Shown here piece by piece: positions 6,389 through 14,295 of a stretch of 15,624 nt of DNA. The DNA is taken from assembly GCF_000434895.1 (NCBI RefSeq), contig NZ_FR892791.1:1-15624 (forward strand), in the 5' to 3' direction. The translations under genes were made by a program, and so were the position numbers. The notes below the pieces were generated by a model. The model made no database searches. It saw only the letters and a list, made by a program, of their open reading frames with translations, and was not told where the DNA came from. This DNA is from Phascolarctobacterium succinatutens CAG:287. Its GTDB lineage: Bacteria; Bacillota; Negativicutes; Acidaminococcales; Acidaminococcaceae. The first letter of the stretch is position 1. Every line of letters starts with the position of its first letter.

Positions 6389-6631
6389 ATGGAGATTTAT
6401 ACTATTGAAGCTCTTTTACTTGTCTTCCTGATTCTCATTACCTGTGCAGTTATTTTCTGCAAGGATATTCTTAGTGCTGCGATTATCTACAGTGCGTTCA
6501 GCTTCTGTGCTGTGCTGCTGTATCTGATGATGGGTTCCCCCGACGTAGCCTTTACGGAGGCTGTTATCGGTACGATTTCTACCATCTTCTTCGTAGCTTC
6601 GTTGAAAAAAATTGATAGGTGGTGTAAATAA
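6389..6631 (+). CDS. DUF4040/MbhD-like antiporter subunit (part of split MrpA C-terminus)
   Basis: The product is 80 residues with three hydrophobic segments (about 5-23, 27-48, 55-71). The motif SPDVAFTEAVIG (50-61, with D52 and E57) marks the DUF4040 domain, which in Bacillus is fused into the C-terminal part of MrpA and in archaeal hydrogenases is the separate MbhD subunit. Conserved acidic residues in this region have been linked to the ion path of Mrp complexes (family knowledge). AAGGAG lies 9 nt before the ATG. The stop overlaps the next start by one base (TAATG). Confidence 0.85.
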   Translation: MEIYTIEALLLVFLILITCAVIFCKDILSAAIIYSAFSFCAVLLYLMMGSPDVAFTEAVIGTISTIFFVASLKKIDRWCK

Positions 6632-6957
6632 TGCGTGGATTAGTTGCTGTTATCCTGGCGATTATGACAGGCATGTTTTGCTCTGTCGTAACCTACCTGC
6701 CCGAAATTGGTGACGCGAACACTGCGCCTAACCAGCATGTTACTCCGACCTATATCTCCCGTAGTGCGGAGGATACAGGCTCGCCCAATATCGTAACGGG
6801 CGTCATCATCGACTATCGTGGCTTCGATACTATGTGGGAAACCTCGGTAATGTTCCTCGCCGGTCTGACAACGGTGCTGGTGCTGACCAGCAATCCGGTA
6901 GGACGCAGACCTGAGGAAGAGCCGGAGGATCCGGAGGAAGGAGAGATTATCAAATGA
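6631..6957 (+). CDS. MbhE-like antiporter subunit (second part of split MrpA C-terminus)
   Basis: The product is 108 residues. An N-terminal helix (about 3-22) is followed by an extracytoplasmic loop and a second helix (about 66-86). The motif NIVTGVIIDYRGFDTMWE (53-70) is the hallmark of the MbhE domain, found at the end of MrpA or as a separate subunit in Mbh complexes. The C-terminus (from about 91) is Pro/Glu-rich and acidic, opposite in charge to the basic tail of the nearby MrpG. Start and stop are both coupled: one base shared with the previous gene, four (ATGA) with the next. Confidence 0.86.
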   Translation: MRGLVAVILAIMTGMFCSVVTYLPEIGDANTAPNQHVTPTYISRSAEDTGSPNIVTGVIIDYRGFDTMWETSVMFLAGLTTVLVLTSNPVGRRPEEEPEDPEEGEIIK

Positions 6958-7406
6958 AAGAACCATTTGGCGGTCTTATCCTAAATGTGGCCTTCAGAAT
7001 GCTGGTGCCGTTCACGATTACCTACGGCATTTACGTTCTCTGCCTGGGTGAGTTTTCTCCGGGCGGCGGCTTCCAGGCAGGTGCGTTGCTTTCTGTAGGC
7101 GTGCTGCTGGCACGTCTTATCCTGGGCTTTGATACAAAGTTCAATGTCTTAGGCAAAACCTCTGTTGTTCTTGCTGGCGTGGGCACCTTCCTGTATGCTT
7201 TTACCGGTTGGCTGACATTGTTCGGCGGTGCAGACTTTTTCCTGAACTACAATTATATGCCGATTCATATGGAGCCGCAGCATGAAATGCATGCTATGGG
7301 CATTTTCCTTATTGAAATCGGCGTTGCCATCTGCGTAATGATGACAATTATTAATCTGCTTGATGCAATCGTGAAAAGGGGTGACGAAGATGGAAGTGCT
7401 CAATGA
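6954..7406 (+). CDS. mrpB: Mrp/Mbh-type antiporter subunit B (MnhB domain)
   Basis: The product is 150 residues, normal for MrpB (MbhF counterpart). Four hydrophobic segments are seen (about 11-31, 38-57, 69-90, 114-139). The strongly conserved GEFSPGGGFQAGA lies at 32-44. The ATG overlaps the previous stop by four bases, and GGAAGGAG lies upstream. The 3' end overlaps the next gene by 17 nt. In Mrp complexes this subunit packs beside the MrpA C-terminal helices and MrpC. Confidence 0.92.
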   Translation: MKEPFGGLILNVAFRMLVPFTITYGIYVLCLGEFSPGGGFQAGALLSVGVLLARLILGFDTKFNVLGKTSVVLAGVGTFLYAFTGWLTLFGGADFFLNYNYMPIHMEPQHEMHAMGIFLIEIGVAICVMMTIINLLDAIVKRGDEDGSAQ

Positions 7407-7764
7407 GTTTTTGAAAACAAAAGGCATTTATTCCCTGGTCATGATTCTTTTCTTCCTGGGTGTGTATGGCATGGTCCTCAGCAAAAACTATATGAAGAAG
7501 CTGATGGCGATGAACGTTATGCAGGTTGCCGTAATCTATTTTTATCTGTGCTTTGCACAGAAGGATGGCGCAATGATTCCTATCCAGAACGGCCTGACAA
7601 CAGATCCTAATGCTTACATTAACCCTCTGCCGCATGGCCTGATGCTGACAGCAATTGTTGTAAGCCTTGGTACTACAGGCGTAGCAATTGCACTCCTCAT
7701 GCGTATTAAAGAAATCTACGGTTCTGTTGAAGAAATAGAGGTATTGAGGAGGGCTAGTAAATGA
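7390..7764 (+). CDS. mrpC: Mrp/Mbh-type antiporter subunit C (NuoK-like)
   Basis: The product is 124 residues, matching MrpC (MbhG, homologous to NuoK of complex I). Three helices are seen at about 13-30, 38-53 and 80-105. The signature NPLPHGLMLTAIVVSLGTTG (78-97) is clear. The ATG at 7390 was preferred to a GTG at 7381 because AGGGG sits 8 nt upstream and the GTG lies within that site. It overlaps mrpB by 17 nt and the next gene by 4 nt (ATGA), which keeps the whole operon translationally coupled. Confidence 0.9.
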   Translation: MEVLNEFLKTKGIYSLVMILFFLGVYGMVLSKNYMKKLMAMNVMQVAVIYFYLCFAQKDGAMIPIQNGLTTDPNAYINPLPHGLMLTAIVVSLGTTGVAIALLMRIKEIYGSVEEIEVLRRASK

Positions 7765-9254
7765 CACAGCATGCTCCCGTCCTGATTGTACTTTTACCTT
7801 TAACAGCATCCTTGCTGTGTATGTTATTTTCCCGTATCAGTAAAAATTTAGGCTCCTGGATAGTTATGGCTTCTATCGCCGGTGCCTTTGCCAATGCCTG
7901 CATCGTACTGCAAAGAGTGTTGGAATCCGGCGGCAAAACCTGGCATTACTGGATGGGTGGCTGGGAACCGCCAATCGGTATTGAATTTGCTCTTGATCCG
8001 CTGAACAGTATTCTGGCAGTAGTGGTAACATTTATTTCTCTGATGGTTTCGCTTTACAGCCGTCCGTTCGTCAAGGATGAGGATTGGCTGCATGTAGGCG
8101 GCTATTATACATTGTTTGGTTTGCTGACGGTAGGTCTTTCCGGTATGATTATTACCGGTGACGTTTTTAACCTCTATGTATATCTGGAGATTATGTCACT
8201 TTCCGGTTATGGTCTGATTGCCCTTGGCGGCAGAAAGTCAATGTTGGCAGCCTTCCGTTACCTGTTAATCGGTACCATCGGTGCTTCTCTGTATCTGCTC
8301 GGTGTCGGTTATCTGTATGCTATGACCGGTACTCTGAACATGGCTGACCTTGCTGCACGCGTAGTTCCGCATCTGAATTCGCCGCTGTTTGCGATTGCTG
8401 TAGCCTGCTTTATCATCGGCTTCGGTATCAAGATGGCGCTGTTCCCGCTGCATGGCTGGCAGCCTGATGCCTACACCTTCGCTCATCCGGGCGCTGCTGC
8501 TTTTATTGCAGGCTGCATGAGTAAGGCTCCGGCATATGCTTTAATTCGTTTTGTATATTATATCTTTAAGGTTGATAACCCTGTAGTTCAGAGTGCGCTC
8601 AACGTTTTGGGCATTCTCGGTGTAGCAGGTATTCTTATCGGTTCTATTATGGCGATGGCTCAGTATGACTTCCGCCGTATGCTGGCATATTCCTCTGTGG
8701 CACAGATTGGTTACATTGCAATCGGTCTGGCAATGGGTAATATGTACGGCTTCATCGGCGCCGTGCTGCACGCTATCAACCATGCTTTTATGAAGAGCAG
8801 CCTCTTCCTGGTTATCGGCGGTATTGAGTATCGCTTCGGTGAGGTCAATCTGTACCGCTTAGGCGGCATGAACAAAAAGATGACTATCAGTACGATTACC
8901 GTGCTGCTGGCTTCTCTGTCTATGATTGGCCTGCCTCCGACCTGCGGCTTCTTCAGTAAATGGTATCTTATGCTTGGTGCCTACACCGGCGCACAGTACT
9001 TCTACATCGCTGTACTTGTTATCAGCTCCCTGCTGAATGCAATTTATTTCTTCCGTATTATTGAGCAGATGTTTATACAGCGTGAAGCTTCGCTGACCGA
9101 GGTACATCCGCATAAGGGCAAGCTGGGCTTACCGCTTTCCATGGTTATCCCGATTCTCGTCGGCGGTATCATGATTCTGGTACTTGGCTTCTGCAGTGTT
9201 GACATCGTTACCGATGTTGTTAAGTTAGGATTGCCGGAGGTGTTTCTGAGATGA
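7761..9254 (+). CDS. mrpD: Mrp/Mbh-type antiporter subunit D, first copy
   Basis: The product is 497 residues with about 14 membrane helices, as expected for MrpD/MbhH and the NuoM/NuoN antiporter-like subunits. Key proton-path residues are all present: E143 in helix 5 (YLEIMSLSGYG), K224 and H231 in GIKMALFPLHGW, K255 in MSKAP, H337, H341 and K345 in the HAINHAFMKSS region, and K400 in GFFSKWY. This subunit should carry out proton movement. GAGGAGGG precedes the ATG, which overlaps the mrpC stop; its own stop overlaps the next start (ATGA). Among the three related subunits it is the closest to standard MrpD by its motifs. Confidence 0.92.
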   Translation: MTQHAPVLIVLLPLTASLLCMLFSRISKNLGSWIVMASIAGAFANACIVLQRVLESGGKTWHYWMGGWEPPIGIEFALDPLNSILAVVVTFISLMVSLYSRPFVKDEDWLHVGGYYTLFGLLTVGLSGMIITGDVFNLYVYLEIMSLSGYGLIALGGRKSMLAAFRYLLIGTIGASLYLLGVGYLYAMTGTLNMADLAARVVPHLNSPLFAIAVACFIIGFGIKMALFPLHGWQPDAYTFAHPGAAAFIAGCMSKAPAYALIRFVYYIFKVDNPVVQSALNVLGILGVAGILIGSIMAMAQYDFRRMLAYSSVAQIGYIAIGLAMGNMYGFIGAVLHAINHAFMKSSLFLVIGGIEYRFGEVNLYRLGGMNKKMTISTITVLLASLSMIGLPPTCGFFSKWYLMLGAYTGAQYFYIAVLVISSLLNAIYFFRIIEQMFIQREASLTEVHPHKGKLGLPLSMVIPILVGGIMILVLGFCSVDIVTDVVKLGLPEVFLR

Positions 9255-10756
9255 CTATTTTAGATTGCAGACCATTTCTGGCGGTTGGTGTATCTTTTAT
9301 AGCTGCTGTACTTATCGCGTTCAGCAGACGTTGGCCTAACCTGCGTGAAACCTGGAGCGTTATCGCTTCCGTACTTAAATTCGGTATCATTCTGTCGATG
9401 CTGCCTGCTGTTCTCGACGGCAACCAGTATCAGTGGACGCTGTGCCAAATTACCGATACCGTGGGACTGACGCTGCGTACCGATTCGGCCGGCATGATTT
9501 TTGCGGTGCTCGCTTCGATGCTGTGGGTACCGATGAACTTCTATTCCATCGGCTATATGCGCTGCAATAACGAAAGCGAGCAGACCGGTTACTTTGCTGC
9601 TTTTGCTATCTGCATGAGTGCCGTAATGGGCATTGCGATGGCCGAAAACCTGTTGACCTTCTTCATCTTTTACGAGCTGCTGACTTTGGCAAGCTATCCG
9701 CTGGTACTGCATAAGCGTAACCAGGAAGCATTGATGGCCAGCCGTAAGTATTTGATTTATACCTTGATTTCCGGTCAGCTTTTCCTGGCCGGCGTTATCG
9801 CCGTTTACTGCATCAGCGGTACGATGGACTTTACTCCCGGCGGCTTCCTGACTACGGACATGGCTCCGCGATGGGTGCTGCAGGCTATCTTCGTACTGAT
9901 GATTTTGGCAGGCTCCGTAAAGGCTGCGGTTATGCCGCTGCATGGCTGGCTGCCGGCAGCAATGATTGCGCCGACTCCGGTATCTGCATTGCTGCATGCC
10001 GTTGCCGTTGTTAAAACCGGCGTTTTCGCCGTACTGCGTATCATCGGCTTCGTCTTTGGTCCGAAGCTGTTGGCGGAAATCGGTGTCGTTGATGTATTGG
10101 CGTGGGCTGCTGCGGCAAGCATTATCATTTCTTCGCTTATAGCTCTGCGTCAGGACCATTTGAAACGTCGTCTGGCGTTCTCCACTATCGGCCAGCTTTC
10201 CTACATCGTGTTAGGTGCTGCGCTTATTTCTCCGCTGAGCATCAAGGGTGCTTACCTGCATCTGGTAGCTCATGCTGTTATGAAAATTACCCTCTTTATG
10301 TGCGCCGGTCTGATTATCGCGCGTACACACAGAAACAATATCAGTGAGCTGTATGGCATCGGCAAGAAGCTGCCGGTAACAATGGCCTGCTTCACGATTG
10401 CTTCTCTTGGTATCGCCGGTACGCCGTTCCTCGTTGGCTTTGTCAGCAAATGGAATCTGGCACTTGGCGCTTTGCAGGCAGGCAAGCCTCTGTACATTCT
10501 CGTCTGGGTTGCCAGTGCGCTTCTGGCTGCCGGCTATCTGATGCCTGTTGTACAGATGGCATACTTCCGCAAGGATCCGCAGGAGGAGTTCCGTGAATAT
10601 GGCGATATCAGCTACTCGATGCTGATACCTATCTGCGTTACAACTATTATCGCTGTTGTCCTCGGTATCGTGCCGGATATTTATCCGCACTTCTATGAGC
10701 TGGCAACAATGGCCTCCAACGCTATTTGCGCAGGCTGGAACGGAGGTTGGATGTAA
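9251..10756 (+). CDS. Second MrpD/NuoM-like antiporter subunit
   Basis: The product is 501 residues with about 14 helices and belongs to the same proton-translocating family as the preceding gene. The functional residues fall at almost identical positions: E142 in FYELLTLASYP, K224 and H231 in SVKAAVMPLHGWLP, K255 in VVKTG, H337, H341 and K345 around HLVAHAVMKIT, and K400 in GFVSKWN. It therefore looks like an active channel. GGAGGTG precedes the ATG, and the stop shares one base with the next start. It may fill the place of the N-terminal half of MrpA, which is missing here (inference). Annotation pipelines may call it complex I subunit 5-like or hydrogenase 4 subunit B-like; the context favours an antiporter module. 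Confidence 0.86.
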   Translation: MTILDCRPFLAVGVSFIAAVLIAFSRRWPNLRETWSVIASVLKFGIILSMLPAVLDGNQYQWTLCQITDTVGLTLRTDSAGMIFAVLASMLWVPMNFYSIGYMRCNNESEQTGYFAAFAICMSAVMGIAMAENLLTFFIFYELLTLASYPLVLHKRNQEALMASRKYLIYTLISGQLFLAGVIAVYCISGTMDFTPGGFLTTDMAPRWVLQAIFVLMILAGSVKAAVMPLHGWLPAAMIAPTPVSALLHAVAVVKTGVFAVLRIIGFVFGPKLLAEIGVVDVLAWAAAASIIISSLIALRQDHLKRRLAFSTIGQLSYIVLGAALISPLSIKGAYLHLVAHAVMKITLFMCAGLIIARTHRNNISELYGIGKKLPVTMACFTIASLGIAGTPFLVGFVSKWNLALGALQAGKPLYILVWVASALLAAGYLMPVVQMAYFRKDPQEEFREYGDISYSMLIPICVTTIIAVVLGIVPDIYPHFYELATMASNAICAGWNGGWM

Positions 10757-10998
10757 TGAGCAAGAAAACTGTTTACATGATAGCTGCTGCCGTGCTCGTG
10801 CTTTCCGCAATCGGAGAGCTTTGCGGCGTACATCTGCACAGTCCTGCGTGGTGGCCGCTGCCGTTTGGCTATGATATTTTCTTCGGCTTCTTCGGTTGCT
10901 GGCTGCTGATTATTCTGGCAAAAATTATCATGACGCCGCTGCTGCAGCGTGATGAAACCTACTATGATGATCCTAAGGGAGGTGAGGACGATGAGTAA
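10756..10998 (+). CDS. Small two-helix membrane protein in the antiporter operon
   Basis: The product is 80 residues with two hydrophobic helices (about 5-24 and 38-60) joined by a Trp/Pro-rich loop (HSPAWWPLPFGYD, 28-40) and an acidic cytoplasmic-type tail (YYDD, then GGEDDE). I do not recognise a named family with certainty. I have an impression of similar small proteins beside MrpD-like genes in other anaerobes, but could not check it. The ATG at 10756 shares its first base with the previous stop (TAATG) and has GGAGG upstream; the 3' end overlaps the next gene by 8 nt. Its fixed place between two antiporter subunits suggests a structural or assembly role in the complex (inference). Confidence 0.75.
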   Translation: MSKKTVYMIAAAVLVLSAIGELCGVHLHSPAWWPLPFGYDIFFGFFGCWLLIILAKIIMTPLLQRDETYYDDPKGGEDDE

Positions 10999-12730
10999 TC
11001 TGCTTCATCCCGGTCTGATCCTCATTGCCGTGGGCGTGCTTGCGGTACTTGTGCCGAAAATGCTGCGTAAGTTTATTTTGGCTATAGGTCCGTTCTTTGC
11101 CCTCTTTGCTGCACTTTCTATGCCGGTTGGCACAGATTTGAGCATTGAGTTTTTTGGTACAGGCTATCACTTGGGCTACATGTTTGTAGATAAGCTCAGC
11201 TACGTGTTCTGCATGATTTTTGCGCTGATGGCTTGCATCGGCGGCATTTATTCCTGTCATAACGAGAACCGCATGGAAGCATTTTGCTCCATGTCCTATG
11301 CCGGCTGTGCTCTTGGTGTAACACTGGCTAAGGATTGGCTGACGCTGATTTTCTTCTGGGAAGCACTTGCCGTAACCTCTCTGTTCTTGATCTGGTGCCG
11401 CAATATTCCTCAGTCCCGTCGCGCAGGCCTGCGTTATCTTTTGGTGCACATGCTCGGCGGTAACCTGCTGCTGCTCGGTATCTTCCTGAAGGTTGGCAGC
11501 GGTGATTCTCTGATTGCAAATCTGTCTAAGGCTCCGCATGACCTTGCTTTCTGGGCAATTTTAATCGGTGTAGCTGTTAATGCGGCAATTCCGCCGGTTA
11601 ATGCCTGGTTGGTTGATGCTTATCCCGAAGGCACGATTACAGGAAGCGTATTCTTAAGCTCCTTTACTACGAAGGTTGCTGTTTACGCTTTAATCCGTAT
11701 CTTTGCCGGAACAGATTTCCTGATGGGCTTTGGCTGCTTTATGGCGCTTTACGGTGCTGCCTATGCGATTATGGAAAACGATATGCGTCGGCTGCTCGGT
11801 TACCATATTATCAGCCAGGTCGGCTTCATGGTTGCCGGTGTAGGCGTTGGCACTGCGATGGCACTGAATGGTGCTGCGGCCCATGCCTTCTCGCACATCC
11901 TGTATAAATCACTGCTCTTCATGTGTGCCGGTGCAATTATCTATGCAACCGGTGTCCGCAAGATTAACCAGCTCAGTGGTATGGCGAAAAAGATGCCGTT
12001 TGTGGCTGTGTGCTTCTTTGTAGCGGCGTTCTCCATTTCCGGTGTACCGTTCTTCAACGGTTTCATCAGCAAAACGATTACGATTGCCGCTGCATCCGCT
12101 GCCGGTTATGATTGGGTATATACACTGCTGGAGCTTGCCAGCATAGGTACTTTCTTATCCATTACCTTGAAGATGGGTTATTTCATCTTCCTGCGTGATG
12201 CCGATAAGAATGTAGAAATTAAAAATCCTCTGCCGAAGAATATGTATCTCGGCATGGGCTTCGGCGCAGCGCTCTGCTTCCTGTACGGCGTATATCCGGA
12301 TCTGCTGTATCGCTATCTGCCGTTCGGTTATCCAGATTACCAGCCGTTCACTGCAGCATATATGCTGAGCTACGTAGAAATTCTTGTCGTAACCATGGTT
12401 CCGTTTATGATGTTCCTGCCGCGCATGGAGCCTCATACAGCGCTCAGCCTCGATACAGACTGGTTCTACCGTAAGCCGATTGATTTTGTTATCGTCCGTA
12501 TCAGCATGCTGCTGTGTGCAATCAGCGGCGGCCTGGGCAGTGCCTGGGGCGTACTGTACGAAAAGTTTATGGACCTTACGAGCAATCCGATGGATTTCCT
12601 CGATGCCAAACCGTTCCGTAAACGTACGCATTATAACCCGGAAAACTACCGTACATCTATCGCCGACCCAATGATGATTACCCTGACGGTACTGGTAAGC
12701 AGTATCGCTTACTTTATTGCTACGTTGTAA
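10991..12730 (+). CDS. Third, longer MrpD/NuoL-like subunit lacking the TM7 lysine
   Basis: The product is 579 residues, about 80 longer than its two relatives, with a C-terminal amphipathic stretch (about 480-500) and two further helices (about 498-522 and 560-578). It keeps the helix 5 glutamate (E124 in FFWEALAVTS), K228 in FTTKVAVYA, H298, H302 and K306 near AFSHILYKSLL, and K361 in GFISK. At the position of the central helix 7 lysine it has N197 (GVAVNAAIPP), and the following histidine is N204 (PVNAWLVDAYPE). The chain is otherwise intact, so this looks like a specialised family rather than a pseudogene. GGGAGGTGAGG precedes the ATG at 10991, which overlaps the previous gene by 8 nt. 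It ends the operon. Confidence 0.85.
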   Translation: MSNLLHPGLILIAVGVLAVLVPKMLRKFILAIGPFFALFAALSMPVGTDLSIEFFGTGYHLGYMFVDKLSYVFCMIFALMACIGGIYSCHNENRMEAFCSMSYAGCALGVTLAKDWLTLIFFWEALAVTSLFLIWCRNIPQSRRAGLRYLLVHMLGGNLLLLGIFLKVGSGDSLIANLSKAPHDLAFWAILIGVAVNAAIPPVNAWLVDAYPEGTITGSVFLSSFTTKVAVYALIRIFAGTDFLMGFGCFMALYGAAYAIMENDMRRLLGYHIISQVGFMVAGVGVGTAMALNGAAAHAFSHILYKSLLFMCAGAIIYATGVRKINQLSGMAKKMPFVAVCFFVAAFSISGVPFFNGFISKTITIAAASAAGYDWVYTLLELASIGTFLSITLKMGYFIFLRDADKNVEIKNPLPKNMYLGMGFGAALCFLYGVYPDLLYRYLPFGYPDYQPFTAAYMLSYVEILVVTMVPFMMFLPRMEPHTALSLDTDWFYRKPIDFVIVRISMLLCAISGGLGSAWGVLYEKFMDLTSNPMDFLDAKPFRKRTHYNPENYRTSIADPMMITLTVLVSSIAYFIATL

Positions 12731-12759
12731 TTTAATTGATAACAGAATAGCTGTTTCTG

Positions 12760-12802
12760 AAAAGCAGTTACTGCGACGTTATGTCATAGTAACTGCTTTT
12801 TT
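12760..12802 (+). terminator. Strong intrinsic terminator of the antiporter operon
   Basis: A perfect 13-bp stem (AAAAGCAGTTACT at 12760-12772 with AGTAACTGCTTTT at 12788-12800) ends in a run of six T (12797-12802). The 15-nt loop can itself pair GAC with GTC. The flanking A run makes it potentially active in both directions. Confidence 0.92.
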
Positions 12803-12821
12803 CATCACTTTAATGATTATT

Positions 12822-12830
12822 TGCTATTAT
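12822..12830 (+). promoter_or_regulatory. Possible extended -10 promoter of the LysR-family gene
   Basis: TGCTATTAT is identical to the element upstream of the antiporter operon. It lies 70 nt before the LysR-family start codon. No convincing -35 is seen. A weaker alternative is TATAGA at 12854-12859. Confidence 0.3.
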
Positions 12831-12900
12831 TTTTTAGCTCTAAAGTAGTGTAGTATAGAAATGAAATTCGCTTAGTAATATAGGAAAGGAGCTAAAATAA

Positions 12901-13827
12901 ATGGAGATTAGTCAGTTAGAGTACTTTGTAATTCTGGCGCGGATAAAACATTTTACCAAGGCAGCACGTTCGGTAGCAATTACGCAATCGGCACTCAGTC
13001 ATTCGATAGGAAAACTGGAACGTGAGTTGAACGTATCCCTATTTGATCGTACAGAACAGGGAGTGTTTTTGACATCGGCGGGAGAATATTTTTTGTCGCA
13101 TGCTGAAAAAGCCCTCAACGAATTAAAAAAAGGACAGAAAGAACTGAAAGAGATGAATGACCCTAAAAAAGGTCTCATTCATTTTTCTTTTATTCATTCG
13201 TTAGGGACAGATTTAATACCTTCACTGGTGGCAGGTTATGGAAAATTGCATCGCCATGCCCGGTTTGTCCTGACACAAAATAATTCAGTCTTTCTGACCA
13301 GTAATCTGCTGGAAGGAAAGGATGATATGTGCCTTTGTCCGCCTTTGATGAACATGGAAAATATTATCTGGGTATATTTATATTCTGAAGAACTTTTTGC
13401 TGCGGTTCCGCAGGGGCATCGGCTGGCTGGACGCAAATCTCTCATGATGCGGGATCTGGCAGGTGAACCGTTTATGTCTTTAAAACGTTCTTATAATTTA
13501 CGTCTGCTTTCGGAACAGCTTCTTGCTCAGGCGGGGATAACTCCTAATATCATTTATGAGGGAGATGATGTACATACTTTGGCAGGCCTGATCGCTTCGG
13601 GTATGGGAGTTTCCATTTTACCTAAAATCACTACTATTGTGCTGCCGGATGTGGTATTCATTCCGTTTACGGATGTTTCCTGTAAACGCGAAATAGGTTT
13701 GGCGTGGAATAGTGCGGCGGAAATGCCACCGGCATCTGATGCTTTCAGACAATATATTTTGCAGCGTTTCAGCAGTGCCAGTCGTAAAATCGGAAAAGAG
13801 CTGTTTCCTAAAGAAGCAGAAAGATAA
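12901..13827 (+). CDS. LysR-family transcriptional regulator
   Basis: The product is 308 residues, a typical LysR-family length. The N-terminal winged helix-turn-helix (about 1-60) is clear: LEYFVILA, FTKAARSVAITQSALSHSIGKLE and SLFDRT, then LTSAGEYFL and a linker helix (about 62-86). The effector-binding domain covers about 92-295, with the family feature GMGVSILPK (235-243). AAAGGAG lies 8 nt before the ATG. It is transcribed convergently with a permease operon and follows the antiporter operon after a terminator, so neither neighbour is an obvious divergent target. The inducer and targets are unknown; the related CitR/GltC-type proteins respond to small organic acids (family knowledge only). 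Confidence 0.93.
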   Translation: MEISQLEYFVILARIKHFTKAARSVAITQSALSHSIGKLERELNVSLFDRTEQGVFLTSAGEYFLSHAEKALNELKKGQKELKEMNDPKKGLIHFSFIHSLGTDLIPSLVAGYGKLHRHARFVLTQNNSVFLTSNLLEGKDDMCLCPPLMNMENIIWVYLYSEELFAAVPQGHRLAGRKSLMMRDLAGEPFMSLKRSYNLRLLSEQLLAQAGITPNIIYEGDDVHTLAGLIASGMGVSILPKITTIVLPDVVFIPFTDVSCKREIGLAWNSAAEMPPASDAFRQYILQRFSSASRKIGKELFPKEAER

Positions 13828-13853
13828 TAACATTGCTGTGCATAACGCGAAAT

Positions 13854-13898
13854 ACCCTGTTGTCTCATTTTAAGGCAACAGGGTGTTTCCTGTTTTTT
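13854..13898 (+). terminator. Terminator region after the LysR-family gene, with alternative hairpins
   Basis: Hairpin one pairs ACCCTGTTG (13854-13862) with CAACAGGGT (13876-13884), nine perfect pairs. Hairpin two pairs AACAGG (13877-13882) with CCTGTT (13889-13894) and is followed by TTTT. The two share the AACAGG segment and cannot form together. On the minus strand the first hairpin could also mark the end of the leftward operon, but no T run follows it there. Confidence 0.6.
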
Positions 13899-13928
13899 GA
13901 AGAAAAATTTTCCTTTGTAGTAAGCTTA

Positions 13929-14270
13929 TCAGAATCTCCTGAAAGTGCCGCCTAGACGTTTAAATTTAGTGTCTGTTACAAAGGGATCTTCAATTTTACG
14001 CATATCCTTACACATTTTATCTTCTTCAGCAATACTTTGGCAGACGCTGGTACCCTCTAGTTCTATCATCTGGTCAATAATACTTTCACCGGAAGGGGTG
14101 TGATTTAATGCGTTTTCTTCTTTTAAATCTACCCATTTGCCGATGAGACCGCTGTGATGCGGTAATTTTTCGGCATTTGCAAAACTGGAGCAGGGTTCCG
14201 TTTCTAAAACTGAAATACCATTGTTGTTTTGAGCTTTTTCCTGAACATGTAACCATTTTTCTGTAGACAT
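13929..14270 (-). CDS. Unrecognised 113-residue soluble protein
   Basis: I do not recognise this protein. It has 113 residues, no signal peptide and no membrane helix. The composition is hydrophilic with mixed charge. Three cysteines occur (27, 77, 87), a Gly-Lys-Trp-Val stretch at 44-47, and a basic C-terminus (KFKRLGGTFRRF). The ATG at 14270 has AAGGAG 6 nt upstream; a longer in-frame reading from 14324 would run back into the permease gene and has no better ribosome site. The gene starts 25 nt after the permease stop codon on the same strand, so the two are probably co-transcribed. A cytoplasmic partner or regulator of the permease is possible but unsupported. Confidence 0.72.
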   Translation of the reverse strand: MSTEKWLHVQEKAQNNNGISVLETEPCSSFANAEKLPHHSGLIGKWVDLKEENALNHTPSGESIIDQMIELEGTSVCQSIAEEDKMCKDMRKIEDPFVTDTKFKRLGGTFRRF

Positions 14271-14295
14271 AATATACTCCTTCTTTCTAAATTTT

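Noticed and set aside
9260..10159. Leftward open frame of 299 codons inside the second MrpD-like gene
   Set aside because: It is a shadow of a strongly conserved membrane protein gene. Composition is unlike any local protein and no start signal is seen.
5088..12730. Complex I or membrane-bound hydrogenase operon
   Set aside because: Only antiporter-type membrane subunits are present. No NuoB/C/D/H/I-like or NiFe hydrogenase subunits with their Cys motifs occur in the window.
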